A stretch of DNA of 19,020 nucleotides, from contig CAIRFY010000351.1 of NCBI GenBank assembly GCA_903877945.1, forward strand, positions 1 through 19,020, written 5' to 3'. Source of the stretch: an uncultured Oscillochloris sp. (GTDB taxonomy: Bacteria > Chloroflexota > Chloroflexia > Chloroflexales > Chloroflexaceae). The notes beneath the pieces were generated by a model, which worked only from the letters and a program-made list of their open reading frames with translations, did no database searches and had not been told where the DNA came from. This document shows positions 7,806 through 14,918 of this stretch, piece after piece (position 1 is the first letter of the stretch; every line of letters starts with the position of its first letter). The position numbers and the translations under genes were made by a program.

Positions 7806-8885
7806 TCACAGCTTTGCCCGTCGGCTGCTCTGTGTGCGAGCGAGGATATCCTGATAAACCCGGTTCTCAAAATTCTCGACCATCTTGCCCGCACCGCGAG
7901 CCACGCACGAGAGCGGATCTTCGGCCACGTGGACGGGCATGCGCGTCTCGGCGGCGATGCGCTTATCGAGGCCGTGGAGCAGTGAGCCACCGCCCGCCAG
8001 AGTGATCCCGTGTTCCATCACATCGGCCACCAGTTCAGGGGGAGTCTCTTCAAGGGCGGCGCGCACCTCGGCAACAATCGCGTTGATCGGCCCAGCGATA
8101 CCCTCGCGGATCTCGACGCTGCTCACCTCAACCGCCTTGGGCAGGCCGGTGAGCAGGTCGCGCCCGCGCAGCACCACCTTGATCTCTTCTTCAAGAGGAT
8201 AGGCCGAACCGGCGGCGATCTTCGCCTTCTCCGCCATCCGCTCGCCGATCAGCAGGTTATACTCGCGGCGGGCGAACTGGACAATCGCCTCGTCAATCTC
8301 GTCGCCAGCGGTGCGGATCGAGTGGTTGATCACAATCCCGCCGAGGGAGATCACCGCCACCTCGGTCGTCCCGCCGCCAATATCGACGATCATCGAACCC
8401 ATCGGCTCCTCAACCGGCAATCCGGCCCCAATTGCCGCCGCCATGGGCTCCTCAATCACATACGCCTCGCGGGCCCTCGCGTTCAGGGTCGCATCACGGG
8501 CGGCGCGCTTCTCCACCTCGGTCACGCCCGAGGGGACACCGACAATCACACGCGGTCGCGGGTCCATCAGCCGCACAGACGAGTAGGTATGCGCCTTCCT
8601 AATAAAGTAGGCGAGCATCTTCTCGACCACGTCGAAGTCCGCGATCACCCCGTCCTTCAGCGGGCGCACCGCGATGATGTTTGCCGGCGTCTTTCCAATC
8701 ATCGCCTTGGCCTCAGCGCCTACGGCGTGAACCTTCTTTGTCTTACGGTCGATTGCCACAACAGATGGCTCGCTGATCACAATCCCCTTGCCACGCACGT
8801 GGACGAGGGTGTTGGCCGTGCCCAGGTCGATCCCAAGATCGCGGCTGAAGGCACCAAACAGCGAGTTTATCGGGTTAAAGCCCAC
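7806..8885 (-). CDS. mreB: Rod shape-determining protein MreB (actin homologue)
   Basis: This 359-residue bacterial actin polymerises under the membrane and guides lateral wall synthesis. It shows the actin-fold nucleotide motifs: phosphate-1 DLGIDLGTANT (about 17-27), phosphate-2 IVDIGGGTTEVAVISLGG, and the adenosine motif GITLAGGGSLLHGLD. The N-terminal FNPINSLFGAFS segment suits membrane association. I chose GTG 8885, which has GGAG 7 nt upstream and gives an N-terminus that matches family length. The frame stays open 30 codons further upstream to a GTG at 8975, but that stretch includes a repeat hairpin and looks untranslated. A stronger AGGAGG (8917-8922, minus strand) lies too far upstream for this start. 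It is the first gene of the mreBCD-PBP2 operon. Confidence 0.95.
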   Translation of the reverse strand: MGFNPINSLFGAFSRDLGIDLGTANTLVHVRGKGIVISEPSVVAIDRKTKKVHAVGAEAKAMIGKTPANIIAVRPLKDGVIADFDVVEKMLAYFIRKAHTYSSVRLMDPRPRVIVGVPSGVTEVEKRAARDATLNARAREAYVIEEPMAAAIGAGLPVEEPMGSMIVDIGGGTTEVAVISLGGIVINHSIRTAGDEIDEAIVQFARREYNLLIGERMAEKAKIAAGSAYPLEEEIKVVLRGRDLLTGLPKAVEVSSVEIREGIAGPINAIVAEVRAALEETPPELVADVMEHGITLAGGGSLLHGLDKRIAAETRMPVHVAEDPLSCVARGAGKMVENFENRVYQDILARTQSSRRAKL

Positions 8886-8933
8886 GGATATGCTCCAGAG
8901 GTGAATAGAGAGCAATCCTCCTGGATTCGTGTA

Positions 8934-8971
8934 AGGGGAAGCTTTTGCCGACTGAAGTCGTAACTTCCCCT
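8934..8971. repeat. Hairpin with GACTGAAGTC core in the mreB leader
   Basis: AGGGGAAG (8934-8941) pairs exactly with CTTCCCCT (8964-8971). Inside is CGACTGAAGTCG (8949-8960), the inverse of the core seen at 21-32. The hairpin lies about 50 nt upstream of the mreB GTG start, inside the predicted leader. It has no downstream U-run on the minus strand, so it is not a typical terminator. Confidence 0.55.
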
Positions 8972-9027
8972 GCACAACCGGGACGAGAACTGCAATATAT
9001 GGCTATGTAATAGCTGGGTAGACCCGA

Positions 9028-9059
9028 CACGTGCAGCCTATTCGCGGCGCTGCAACGTG
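9028..9059. other. Imperfect hairpin in the mreB leader
   Basis: CACGTGCAGC (9028-9037) pairs with GCTGCAACGTG (9049-9059) with one bulged A and an 11-nt loop. It lies between the candidate mreB promoter and the mreB start. A role in RNA structure or regulator binding is possible but not shown. Confidence 0.35.
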
Positions 9060-9108
9060 CAGGCGCGAGAGATCAACACCTGCCAAGTCTTGTCATGATC
9101 AGCTTTGA

Positions 9109-9117
9109 ATTATAACA
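9109..9117 (-). promoter_or_regulatory. Candidate extended -10 promoter for the mre operon
   Basis: On the minus strand this reads TGTTATAAT, a consensus -10 hexamer with the TGn extension. No good -35 is found 16-18 bp upstream, which is acceptable for extended -10 promoters. Transcription would start near 9102 and leave a leader of about 215 nt before the mreB GTG. Confidence 0.5.
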
Positions 9118-9182
9118 TAGCTACCTCTTGCTATGGCGGGGAGGGCACGGATCGTGGCTGATAAACAACTGATACCTGAGAT

Positions 9183-9211
9183 TTGACTTTTACTAGGCTT
9201 TATGCGACAAT
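9183..9211 (+). promoter_or_regulatory. Candidate sigma-70-type promoter for the chelatase gene
   Basis: TTGACT (9183-9188) and GACAAT (9206-9211) are separated by 17 bp. They match the consensus at five and four of six positions. The predicted start near 9218 gives a leader of about 125 nt before the chelatase start. Confidence 0.45.
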
Positions 9212-9344
9212 AGCGCGGTCGTGAACTGTCACGGCATTACGTGAATGCGCGGGCAACAGCCGTGTTATGTCGGTTCCTGTCGGCATTGGTCGGACACAAC
9301 ACCCCATTCGATCACGGCGCTGCTGCTAGTGCTTCTAGCTCGTT

Positions 9345-11453
9345 ATGGGCTGGAAGATTTTTATTGTCGTGAGCACGTTGCCACTGCGCCCAGTTTATCC
9401 TTTTACCGCGATTGTCGGCCAAGAGCGGCTTAAGCGTGCGCTCATCCTCAACGCGATTAATTCGCGCGTTGGCGGCGTTCTCATTCGCGGCGAGAAGGGC
9501 ACTGCCAAATCAACGGCGGTGCGTGGCCTCGCCCGCCTGCTTCCCCCCATTACGGTTGTCACCGATTGTCCCTATAGCTGCATGCCACATCAGCCAGCCG
9601 GGCTCTGCGCAAACTGCAAGGCCCGCAGCCTCGGTGTTGATCTGCCGACATCTGATCGGTCGACTCGTCTCGTCGAGCTGCCGGTGTCGGCGTCTGAAGA
9701 TCGCGTCGTCGGGTCACTCGACCTTGAGCACGCAATCACCGAAGGCATGCGCCGCTTTGAGCCAGGTCTGCTGGCCCAGGTGAACCGTGGGTTGCTCTAT
9801 GTCGATGAGGTCAACCTCCTTGACGATCATGTGGTAGACATTCTCCTCGACGCTGCCGCAATGGGCGTGAACACGGTTGAGCGCGAGGGCGTAAGCATCT
9901 CGCACCCATCCCGTTTCATCCTGGTTGGCACAATGAACCCCGAAGAGGGTGAGCTGCGCCCGCAACTGCTCGACCGCTTCGGCCTCGCGGTCGAGGTAGT
10001 TGGCTTAGCTGATGTGGCCTCGCGGGTGGCGGTGATCGAGCGGCGTATGGCCTACGAGGCTGACCCGCAGAGCTTCATGGCGCAGTGGCAGCGCAGTGAG
10101 AGCGATCTCGCCAGCCGGATCGCGGTGGCCCGCGATCTCCTCACGAAAGTGCGGATTGAGACACCCGATATGGCCGCCGTGGCCGGGCTCTGCCTTGAAC
10201 TCGGCGTCGATGGCCACCGTGCTGACCTGACGATCCTGGAGACGGCGCGCACCCACGCGGCGTGGAGCGGTCGGCTCACCCTGAGCGCAGAGGACATTCG
10301 TCTGGCCGCCGAGTTGGCATTGCCCCACCGCATGCGCCGCCAGCCTTTCGCCGAGATCAAGGTGGACGAGCAACGCATCGCCCAGATCCTTGAGCGCAGC
10401 GGTAAGCCCGCCGAGGGCACGGCGAGCGACGATGTAAAAAAAAAATCTGAGGTAGGTGCGAAAACGGAAACCGGCGAGGGTGGCGACGATAACGACAACA
10501 GCTCTGGAGGCGGCAGCGTCTCCCCGGTTGGTAGCACGGGCACCAGCGAGAGCCAGGAGTCCGGCGATAAGAACACGGGCGGCAAACAGATCGATGCCAA
10601 CCAGATGTTTCGCCCACGTCGCCTAGAGGGTGCCGCCGACCGGATGCAGCGCCGCTCGCCCGGCAAGCGCTCACGTACCCGCACCGCCCGCAAACAGGGC
10701 CGCTATATTACCAGCCAAATCGTCCCCCGGGTGACGGATCTGGCCCTCGACGCAACCCTGCGCGCGGCCGCGATCTACCAGCGCAAACGCCGCAACGAGT
10801 TGCTGCACCAACCACACGACGCCCATCGCCGTCGGCCAAAGGTGCTGATCGTGAAGAGCGACCTGCGCCAAAAGGTGCGGGTGCGCCGCACCCGTAACGC
10901 GGTTTGCTTTGTGGTCGATGCAAGCTGGAGCATGGCCGCAGAGGAGCGGATGCAGGCCACCAAGGCGGCGGTTCTCTCGCTGCTGCGCGACGCCTACCAG
11001 CGCCGCGATCAGGTGGGCCTGGTGAGTTTTCAGCGCGACTATGCGCGGGTACTCCTGCCCCTCACCACGAGCGTTGAACTGGCGCAGCGTCGACTCCAAG
11101 CAATGCCGACGGGGGGAAAGACACCCCTCGCACGCGGGATGCTCACCGCATATGAGCTGCTGGAGAGGGCACGACGCCAGGATCACGAGATTGTCCCGCT
11201 GATGGTGCTGCTCACCGATGGACAGGCAAATGTCTCCATCGGTAACGCGCCACCTCAGCAAGAGGCATATGCAATCGCCGATCTGATCGCCTCGCGCGAT
11301 ATTCGCGCCATTGTGATCGATACCGAGCACCCGAACTTCGAGCGGGGGCTATCACGGCGGCTGTCCGAACACCTTCAGGGGCGCTATTATCGGCTCGAAG
11401 ATTTGCACGATGACGGCCTAGTGCAGGCCGTTCGCCGACAGATGCAGATGTAA
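9345..11453 (+). CDS. ChlD-type cobaltochelatase/magnesium chelatase subunit (AAA+ plus VWA)
   Basis: This 702-residue motor subunit drives metal insertion into a tetrapyrrole ring by a large CobN/ChlH-type partner. The N-terminal AAA+ half has Walker A GEKGTAKST (49-57), Walker B LLYVDE (150-155), four cysteines in a CPYSC...CANC insert and GTMNPEEGELRPQLLDRFG. GEKGTAKST and the Cys insert resemble the putative cobaltochelatase family (TIGR02442) more than phototroph BchD. A low-complexity acidic linker (about 364-420) leads to a C-terminal VWA domain with complete MIDAS: D525-A-S-W-S529, T593 and D625. This makes Co insertion for B12 the likelier role than Mg insertion for bacteriochlorophyll; no cobN is in the window. 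The start is uncertain: ATG 9345, GTG 9369 and TTG 9378 are all possible, and none has a good SD at normal spacing. An A10 run at 10436-10445 may yield a second, shorter product. The S1 gene follows 45 bp downstream. Confidence 0.88.
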   Translation: MGWKIFIVVSTLPLRPVYPFTAIVGQERLKRALILNAINSRVGGVLIRGEKGTAKSTAVRGLARLLPPITVVTDCPYSCMPHQPAGLCANCKARSLGVDLPTSDRSTRLVELPVSASEDRVVGSLDLEHAITEGMRRFEPGLLAQVNRGLLYVDEVNLLDDHVVDILLDAAAMGVNTVEREGVSISHPSRFILVGTMNPEEGELRPQLLDRFGLAVEVVGLADVASRVAVIERRMAYEADPQSFMAQWQRSESDLASRIAVARDLLTKVRIETPDMAAVAGLCLELGVDGHRADLTILETARTHAAWSGRLTLSAEDIRLAAELALPHRMRRQPFAEIKVDEQRIAQILERSGKPAEGTASDDVKKKSEVGAKTETGEGGDDNDNSSGGGSVSPVGSTGTSESQESGDKNTGGKQIDANQMFRPRRLEGAADRMQRRSPGKRSRTRTARKQGRYITSQIVPRVTDLALDATLRAAAIYQRKRRNELLHQPHDAHRRRPKVLIVKSDLRQKVRVRRTRNAVCFVVDASWSMAAEERMQATKAAVLSLLRDAYQRRDQVGLVSFQRDYARVLLPLTTSVELAQRRLQAMPTGGKTPLARGMLTAYELLERARRQDHEIVPLMVLLTDGQANVSIGNAPPQQEAYAIADLIASRDIRAIVIDTEHPNFERGLSRRLSEHLQGRYYRLEDLHDDGLVQAVRRQMQM
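10436..10455 (+). promoter_or_regulatory. A10 slippery run with immediate stops in both alternative frames
   Basis: Ten A's (10436-10445) lie in GTA-AAA-AAA-AAA, codons 364-367 of the chelatase, where the AAA+ part ends and the linker begins. A -1 shift reads ATC then TGA at 10448-10450. A +1 shift reads CTG, AGG and TAG at 10453-10455. Either ribosomal frameshifting or RNA polymerase slippage would give an AAA+-only protein of about 368-370 residues, the size of ChlI/CobS small subunits. No strong SD-like stimulator lies at the usual 10-14 nt upstream. Confidence 0.65.
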
Positions 11454-11498
11454 CAGGAACAGGCAGGCTTGTCCATCAACGTAGGAGGGATCCAGGAG

Positions 11499-12989
11499 AT
11501 GACCGATCAGGTACGTAGGGAAGATGTCGCTGAGAGCGAGCTGCTTGACACGCTGCTCGACGCAGCTGACGCTCCGGCGGCGCAGGCCGATGTCACTACG
11601 CCGGAGTCCTCGGCGGAGGAGGCTACGGCACAGCCTACCCCTGAGACTGAGGCTCAGGCACCCGCTGTAACGGCGGAGCCGGAGGCGTCGGACGTTTCGG
11701 GGGCTGTCACCGAGGCGGAAGGGGAAGGGGCTGAGGCGTCGGAGGCCACTGCCGAAGGTGCCAACTTCACGCCGGTCGCGGAAGAGGGGGGGCGTCCGCG
11801 CCGCCTCAAGGATCTTCAGGCGGGCATGGAACTCGAAGGACGGGTTACGTCGATTGCGCTCTACGGGATCTTCGTCGATGTCGGCGTTGGCCGCGATGGC
11901 CTCGTCCATATCTCGGAGATGAGCGACACCCGGATCGATACGCCGTCTGATCTAGTACAGATCGGCGATAAGGTTGCGGTGCGGGTGAAGAGCATCGACC
12001 CCGATGCGCGTCGGATTAGCCTGACGATGCGCTCAGTGGAGCGCAACGAGGGCGGGCGCAGCCGTGGCCGCCCCAAGCGCGCTGAGGTCGATAAGGATCG
12101 GATTACGTCGCTGCGGGTGGGCGATGTCGTCGAGGGGACGATCACTGGCTTCGCGCCTTTTGGTGCCTTCGCCGACATCGGCGTGGGTAAGGACGGGCTC
12201 ATCCACGTCTCCGAACTGGCCGAGGGCCGGGTCGAGAAGCCCGAAGATGCGGTGAAGGTCGGCGAGCAGTTTAACTTCAAGATCCTTGAGATTGATCCCG
12301 AGGGCACCCGGATCAGCCTCAGCCTGCGCCGTGCGATGCGTACCCAGCGTATGCAGGGGCTTGAGCCAGGTCAGGTACTCGATGGCACGGTGAGCGGTCT
12401 GGCTCCCTTCGGTGCCTTTGTGGACATCGGCGTCGGTCGCGATGGCCTTGTCCATATCTCGGCCCTCTCGTCGAGCCGCGTGGGCAAGGTTGAGGATGTC
12501 GTCAAGGTCGGCGATAAGGTTACGGTGAGGGTGATTGAGGTCGATCAGCAAAGCAAGCGGATCAGCCTGACGATGCGCCTTGATGACCCCGAACCCTCCG
12601 GGAACTACGAGGAAGAGACCCCGAGCCAGGTTATCCCGCGCACCGGCCCCGGCGCTGCGCCCCGCTTCGCCGCCGCTGCCGCCGCCGCCCGCGAGGGGCG
12701 CAGCGGGGGCGACCGCAACGACCGTGGGGATCGCAATCGGGGCCGCCGCACGTCGTCTCAGCCCGCTGTCCCTGAGACCTACAGCACGGAGGAAGTGGCC
12801 GAGGAATTTGTCGGCGATGCGACCCTTGCGGATCTCCTGAGCAAGTATGGCAGCCCCGCGAACGTGCGACGCGACCGCAAGAAGGATCGCGTTGATGTCG
12901 AGGAGGAGGTCGAGGAGACGGAGGGCGGCGACCGTCGTCAGCGTGATGCGATCCGGCGCACGTTGCAGCAGGTCGGGCGCGACGAGTAG
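11499..12989 (+). CDS. Three-S1-domain RNA-binding protein (ribosomal protein S1-like)
   Basis: This 496-residue protein probably binds mRNA or rRNA on the ribosome. An acidic, Ala/Glu-rich disordered N-terminus (1-100) precedes three S1 OB-fold repeats at about 105-178, 205-278 and 288-360. Each has the pattern G.V..(F/Y)G.F.D.GVG.DGL(I/V)H(I/V)S. The C-terminal region includes an Ala run, an RG/RGDR-rich stretch (about 398-412) that could bind RNA, and a charged Asp/Glu tail. I chose ATG 11499, preceded by AGGAGG at 11483-11488; the frame is open upstream to a TTG at 11469 that lacks support. It may be cotranscribed with the chelatase gene. A strong terminator follows at 13014. It could be the organism's RpsA or a paralogue; three repeats is fewer than the six of E. 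coli S1. Confidence 0.88.
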   Translation: MTDQVRREDVAESELLDTLLDAADAPAAQADVTTPESSAEEATAQPTPETEAQAPAVTAEPEASDVSGAVTEAEGEGAEASEATAEGANFTPVAEEGGRPRRLKDLQAGMELEGRVTSIALYGIFVDVGVGRDGLVHISEMSDTRIDTPSDLVQIGDKVAVRVKSIDPDARRISLTMRSVERNEGGRSRGRPKRAEVDKDRITSLRVGDVVEGTITGFAPFGAFADIGVGKDGLIHVSELAEGRVEKPEDAVKVGEQFNFKILEIDPEGTRISLSLRRAMRTQRMQGLEPGQVLDGTVSGLAPFGAFVDIGVGRDGLVHISALSSSRVGKVEDVVKVGDKVTVRVIEVDQQSKRISLTMRLDDPEPSGNYEEETPSQVIPRTGPGAAPRFAAAAAAAREGRSGGDRNDRGDRNRGRRTSSQPAVPETYSTEEVAEEFVGDATLADLLSKYGSPANVRRDRKKDRVDVEEEVEETEGGDRRQRDAIRRTLQQVGRDE

Positions 12990-13013
12990 TTCGCTGCGCA
13001 TAAGGGCGTGATT

Positions 13014-13049
13014 CATGGGGGCGGCTTTGCCGCCTCCATGTGTTTTTTT
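13014..13049 (+). terminator. Rho-independent terminator after the S1 gene
   Basis: CATGGGGGCGGC (13014-13025), loop TTT and GCCGCCTCCATG (13029-13040) form a 12-bp stem with one G-U pair. TG and then seven T's (13043-13049) follow. It ends the chelatase/S1 transcript just before the rpmH promoter. Confidence 0.92.
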
Positions 13050-13071
13050 ACGTCTGTGCGCTGCGTGCTAT

Positions 13072-13101
13072 TTGACACTGTTGGAGCGCGACAGGTATAA
13101 T
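13072..13101 (+). promoter_or_regulatory. Consensus sigma-70 promoter for rpmH-rnpA-yidC-khpB
   Basis: A perfect TTGACA (13072-13077) and a perfect TATAAT (13096-13101) are separated by 18 bp. Transcription would start near 13108, about 57 nt before rpmH. This is the best promoter in the window, as expected for a ribosomal protein operon. Confidence 0.9.
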
Positions 13102-13164
13102 GGTGCGAGTTTGCCTACGAAGCGATGTTGAAGCGCGTGTGTTGCGCGCACGAGGAGCATACAG

Positions 13165-13338
13165 ATGCCGAAGCGAACCTGGCAGCCGAAGCGGATCCCC
13201 CGCCGCCGCAAGCACGGTTTCTTGTCACGGATGGAGACGAAGGATGGGCGCGAGGTGCTGCGCCGCCGCCGCATGAAGGGGCGCTGGAAGCTGACGGTGA
13301 GCGATGAGCGCCGTGGCGTTCGCGGTGGTCATCGCTAA
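13165..13338 (+). CDS. rpmH: 50S ribosomal protein L34
   Basis: This 57-residue, very basic protein of the large ribosomal subunit binds 23S rRNA. The L34 signature is clear: KRTWQPKR at the N-terminus, then RRKHGFLSRMETKDGREVL and RRRMKGRWKL. It is longer than the usual 44-46 residues because of a C-terminal extension (VSDERRGVRGGHR). The start ATG has AGGAG (13153-13157) 7 nt upstream. It is the first gene after a consensus promoter and sits in the conserved order rpmH-rnpA-yidC-khpB. Confidence 0.96.
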   Translation: MPKRTWQPKRIPRRRKHGFLSRMETKDGREVLRRRRMKGRWKLTVSDERRGVRGGHR

Positions 13339-13368
13339 AGGTTATATGCGGGTACAGGGTGCGTGTTG

Positions 13369-13800
13369 ATGATCCTGTACCCCGCTCGGTGTTTTATGAA
13401 GCGTGCCCACCGGCTGCGTCGGCCTGACCAGTTCCGGCGCGCCCGGCGCGAGGGCCGCACGTTCTCTACTTCGCTCCTGCTGCTCAATGTTGTTGCTGGC
13501 CGCCGTATGCGTACCCGCTGCGGGTTTGTGGTTAGTAAGCAAATAGGCATCGCGGTGCGGCGTAATCGGGCAAAGCGTCGTGTTCGCGAGTCCGTCCGGC
13601 TCGTTTTTCCGCGCATTGCCCCCGGCTACGACCTCGTATTTGTCGTTCGTAGCGCGGGTGTTATCAACGCTCCGTTTGCGGCGATCCAGGATGCGGTCGA
13701 AGGGTTGTTGCGCCGGGCTCAAATCTGGCGATCCGCCCCGGCCCCAGATATGTCAGTGAAATCTCCTGGGGAGCCACCAATTCCCAGCGACCAGCACTAG
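13369..13800 (+). CDS. rnpA: Ribonuclease P protein component
   Basis: This is the protein subunit of RNase P, which with its RNA removes 5' leaders of tRNA precursors. The conserved RNR motif is present (RRNRAKRRVRES), along with GFVVSKQIG and YDLVFVVR. Start choice is ambiguous. ATG 13369 has AGGGTG 7 nt upstream, giving 143 residues. ATG 13396 gives a family-like MKRAHRLRRPDQF N-terminus (134 residues) but only a weak GGTG. A GTG at 13363 lies almost on the SD and is unlikely. The C-terminal 20 residues are low-complexity and rich in Pro and Ser. It follows rpmH by 30 bp, and its stop overlaps the yidC SD. Confidence 0.93.
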   Translation: MILYPARCFMKRAHRLRRPDQFRRARREGRTFSTSLLLLNVVAGRRMRTRCGFVVSKQIGIAVRRNRAKRRVRESVRLVFPRIAPGYDLVFVVRSAGVINAPFAAIQDAVEGLLRRAQIWRSAPAPDMSVKSPGEPPIPSDQH

Positions 13801-13811
13801 AGGCTTCGACT

Positions 13812-14813
13812 ATGGGTGGAATCTGGTCCCTATTTGTTGGCCTGCTTGAGCAGATCCTGCTCTGGTTTAGCACGACGACGGGCAGTGTTGGCTTCGGGAT
13901 TATCATTTTTACGATCTGTGCGCGTCTGGTGATCTTGCCGCTGACGCTGACCTCGCTGCGATCTAGCCGTAAAATGCAGCAGATCCAGCCGATGATTAAG
14001 GATTTGCAGCGTAAGCACGGTAAAGATCAGCAGAAACTCCAGGAAGAGACGCTGAAGCTCTACCGCGAGTATAAGATCAACCCGGTCGGCGGCTGTCTGC
14101 CGGTGCTGCTCCAACTGCCGATCTTCTTCGGCGTGTACCAGGCGGTCTATCACCTGATGGTGCCTGATCAGCGGGTGAACCTGAGCGCCGCCGCCAAGGC
14201 CGCCCTTGAGAACCCGAACGTCGCCCACCTGTTCAGCGCCAACTTCCTCGGCCTGTTCAACCTGGGCACGTCGGCCTTCGGCCCTGGCGGGCTTGGCTTC
14301 GCCGCGCCACTGTATCTGGTGCTGCCGGTGCTGTCGATTATGCTCCAGATGATGCAGACGACGATGGCCACTCCGCGTACCCAGGATCCGCAGCAGAAGG
14401 CGATGACCCAGGCGATGATGTTCATGCCTCTGGTCTTTGGTTATATCGCCTTCACTTTTCCCTCAGGGGCAGTCCTCTACTGGGTGGTCAGCAGCCTCGT
14501 CGGCGTGGTGCAGCAGTACTTCACGTCTGGTTGGGGCTCGCTGGCGAACTACCTGAAGTTCCTTCCGCCAGATGGCAAGCCCGGTGCCCTGCCTGGCCTG
14601 ACGCCAGCGGTTGTGACATCGGTCGCCAGCGACTCAGGGATTTCGCTGAGCGCCGCCGCGCAGCGTGCCGATTTTTGGACGGTGATGCGTCCTCTGACTG
14701 AAACCGAGCAGGTCGGCTCTCAGGAGCCAGGTACGGCTGAAGAGGTGATCGATGATGCTCGCGCTCAGGGCCACCAGCCCGTCAATCCGCGCCGCCCACG
14801 ACGACGGCGCTGA
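13812..14813 (+). CDS. yidC: Membrane protein insertase YidC/Oxa1
   Basis: This 333-residue membrane insertase integrates and folds membrane proteins with or without Sec. It is the short form lacking the large periplasmic domain of Gram-negative YidC. The first core helix carries the conserved hydrophilic-groove Arg (R38, ICARLVILPLT). A basic amphipathic cytoplasmic loop follows (SLRSSRKMQQIQPMIKDL), then the signature NPVGGCLPVLLQLPIFFGVY. Later helices include LYLVLPVLSIMLQM, AMMFMPLVFGYIAF and VLYWVVSSLVGVVQQ. The tail ends in NPRRPRRRR, a basic stretch suited to ribosome contact. The SD AGAGG overlaps the rnpA stop 11 bp upstream. The yidD gene, often found between rnpA and yidC, is absent. 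Confidence 0.95.
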   Translation: MGGIWSLFVGLLEQILLWFSTTTGSVGFGIIIFTICARLVILPLTLTSLRSSRKMQQIQPMIKDLQRKHGKDQQKLQEETLKLYREYKINPVGGCLPVLLQLPIFFGVYQAVYHLMVPDQRVNLSAAAKAALENPNVAHLFSANFLGLFNLGTSAFGPGGLGFAAPLYLVLPVLSIMLQMMQTTMATPRTQDPQQKAMTQAMMFMPLVFGYIAFTFPSGAVLYWVVSSLVGVVQQYFTSGWGSLANYLKFLPPDGKPGALPGLTPAVVTSVASDSGISLSAAAQRADFWTVMRPLTETEQVGSQEPGTAEEVIDDARAQGHQPVNPRRPRRRR

Positions 14814-14918
14814 GTGGGCCTCTCCTCTGTGACGTTTGCAACCATTGCGGGCGAAGCCGTTGAAGAGATACGAGATGTTGCGTCTCTCCGGGGTTTCCGC
14901 ATCTAAAGGATTTTTCCT

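Larger units (their letters stand above)
8886..9344. other. Divergent intergenic region, mreB to chelatase gene
   Basis: This 459-bp stretch contains no gene I can support and is more AT-rich than its surroundings around 9100-9210. It holds a candidate extended -10 promoter toward mreB, a candidate -35/-10 promoter toward the chelatase, and two hairpins in the mreB leader, each listed separately. In the chelatase leader a nested pair of inverted repeats is visible: CACGGC 9230-9235 with GCCGTG 9259-9264, enclosing GCATT/AATGC. I found no B12-box motif. Confidence 0.6.

Noticed and set aside
8010..8963. Plus-strand open frame of 317 codons opposite mreB
   Set aside because: mreB on the other strand is certain. 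The frame is rich in His and Arg as reverse reads of such genes are.
9218..9344. Cobalamin riboswitch before the chelatase gene
   Set aside because: No B12-box-like sequence is present, and the leader of about 125 nt is short for that class.
12990..13164. Replication origin next to rpmH
   Set aside because: rpmH often borders oriC, but there are no TTATCCACA-type DnaA boxes, no dnaA or dnaN, and the gap is a terminator plus promoter.
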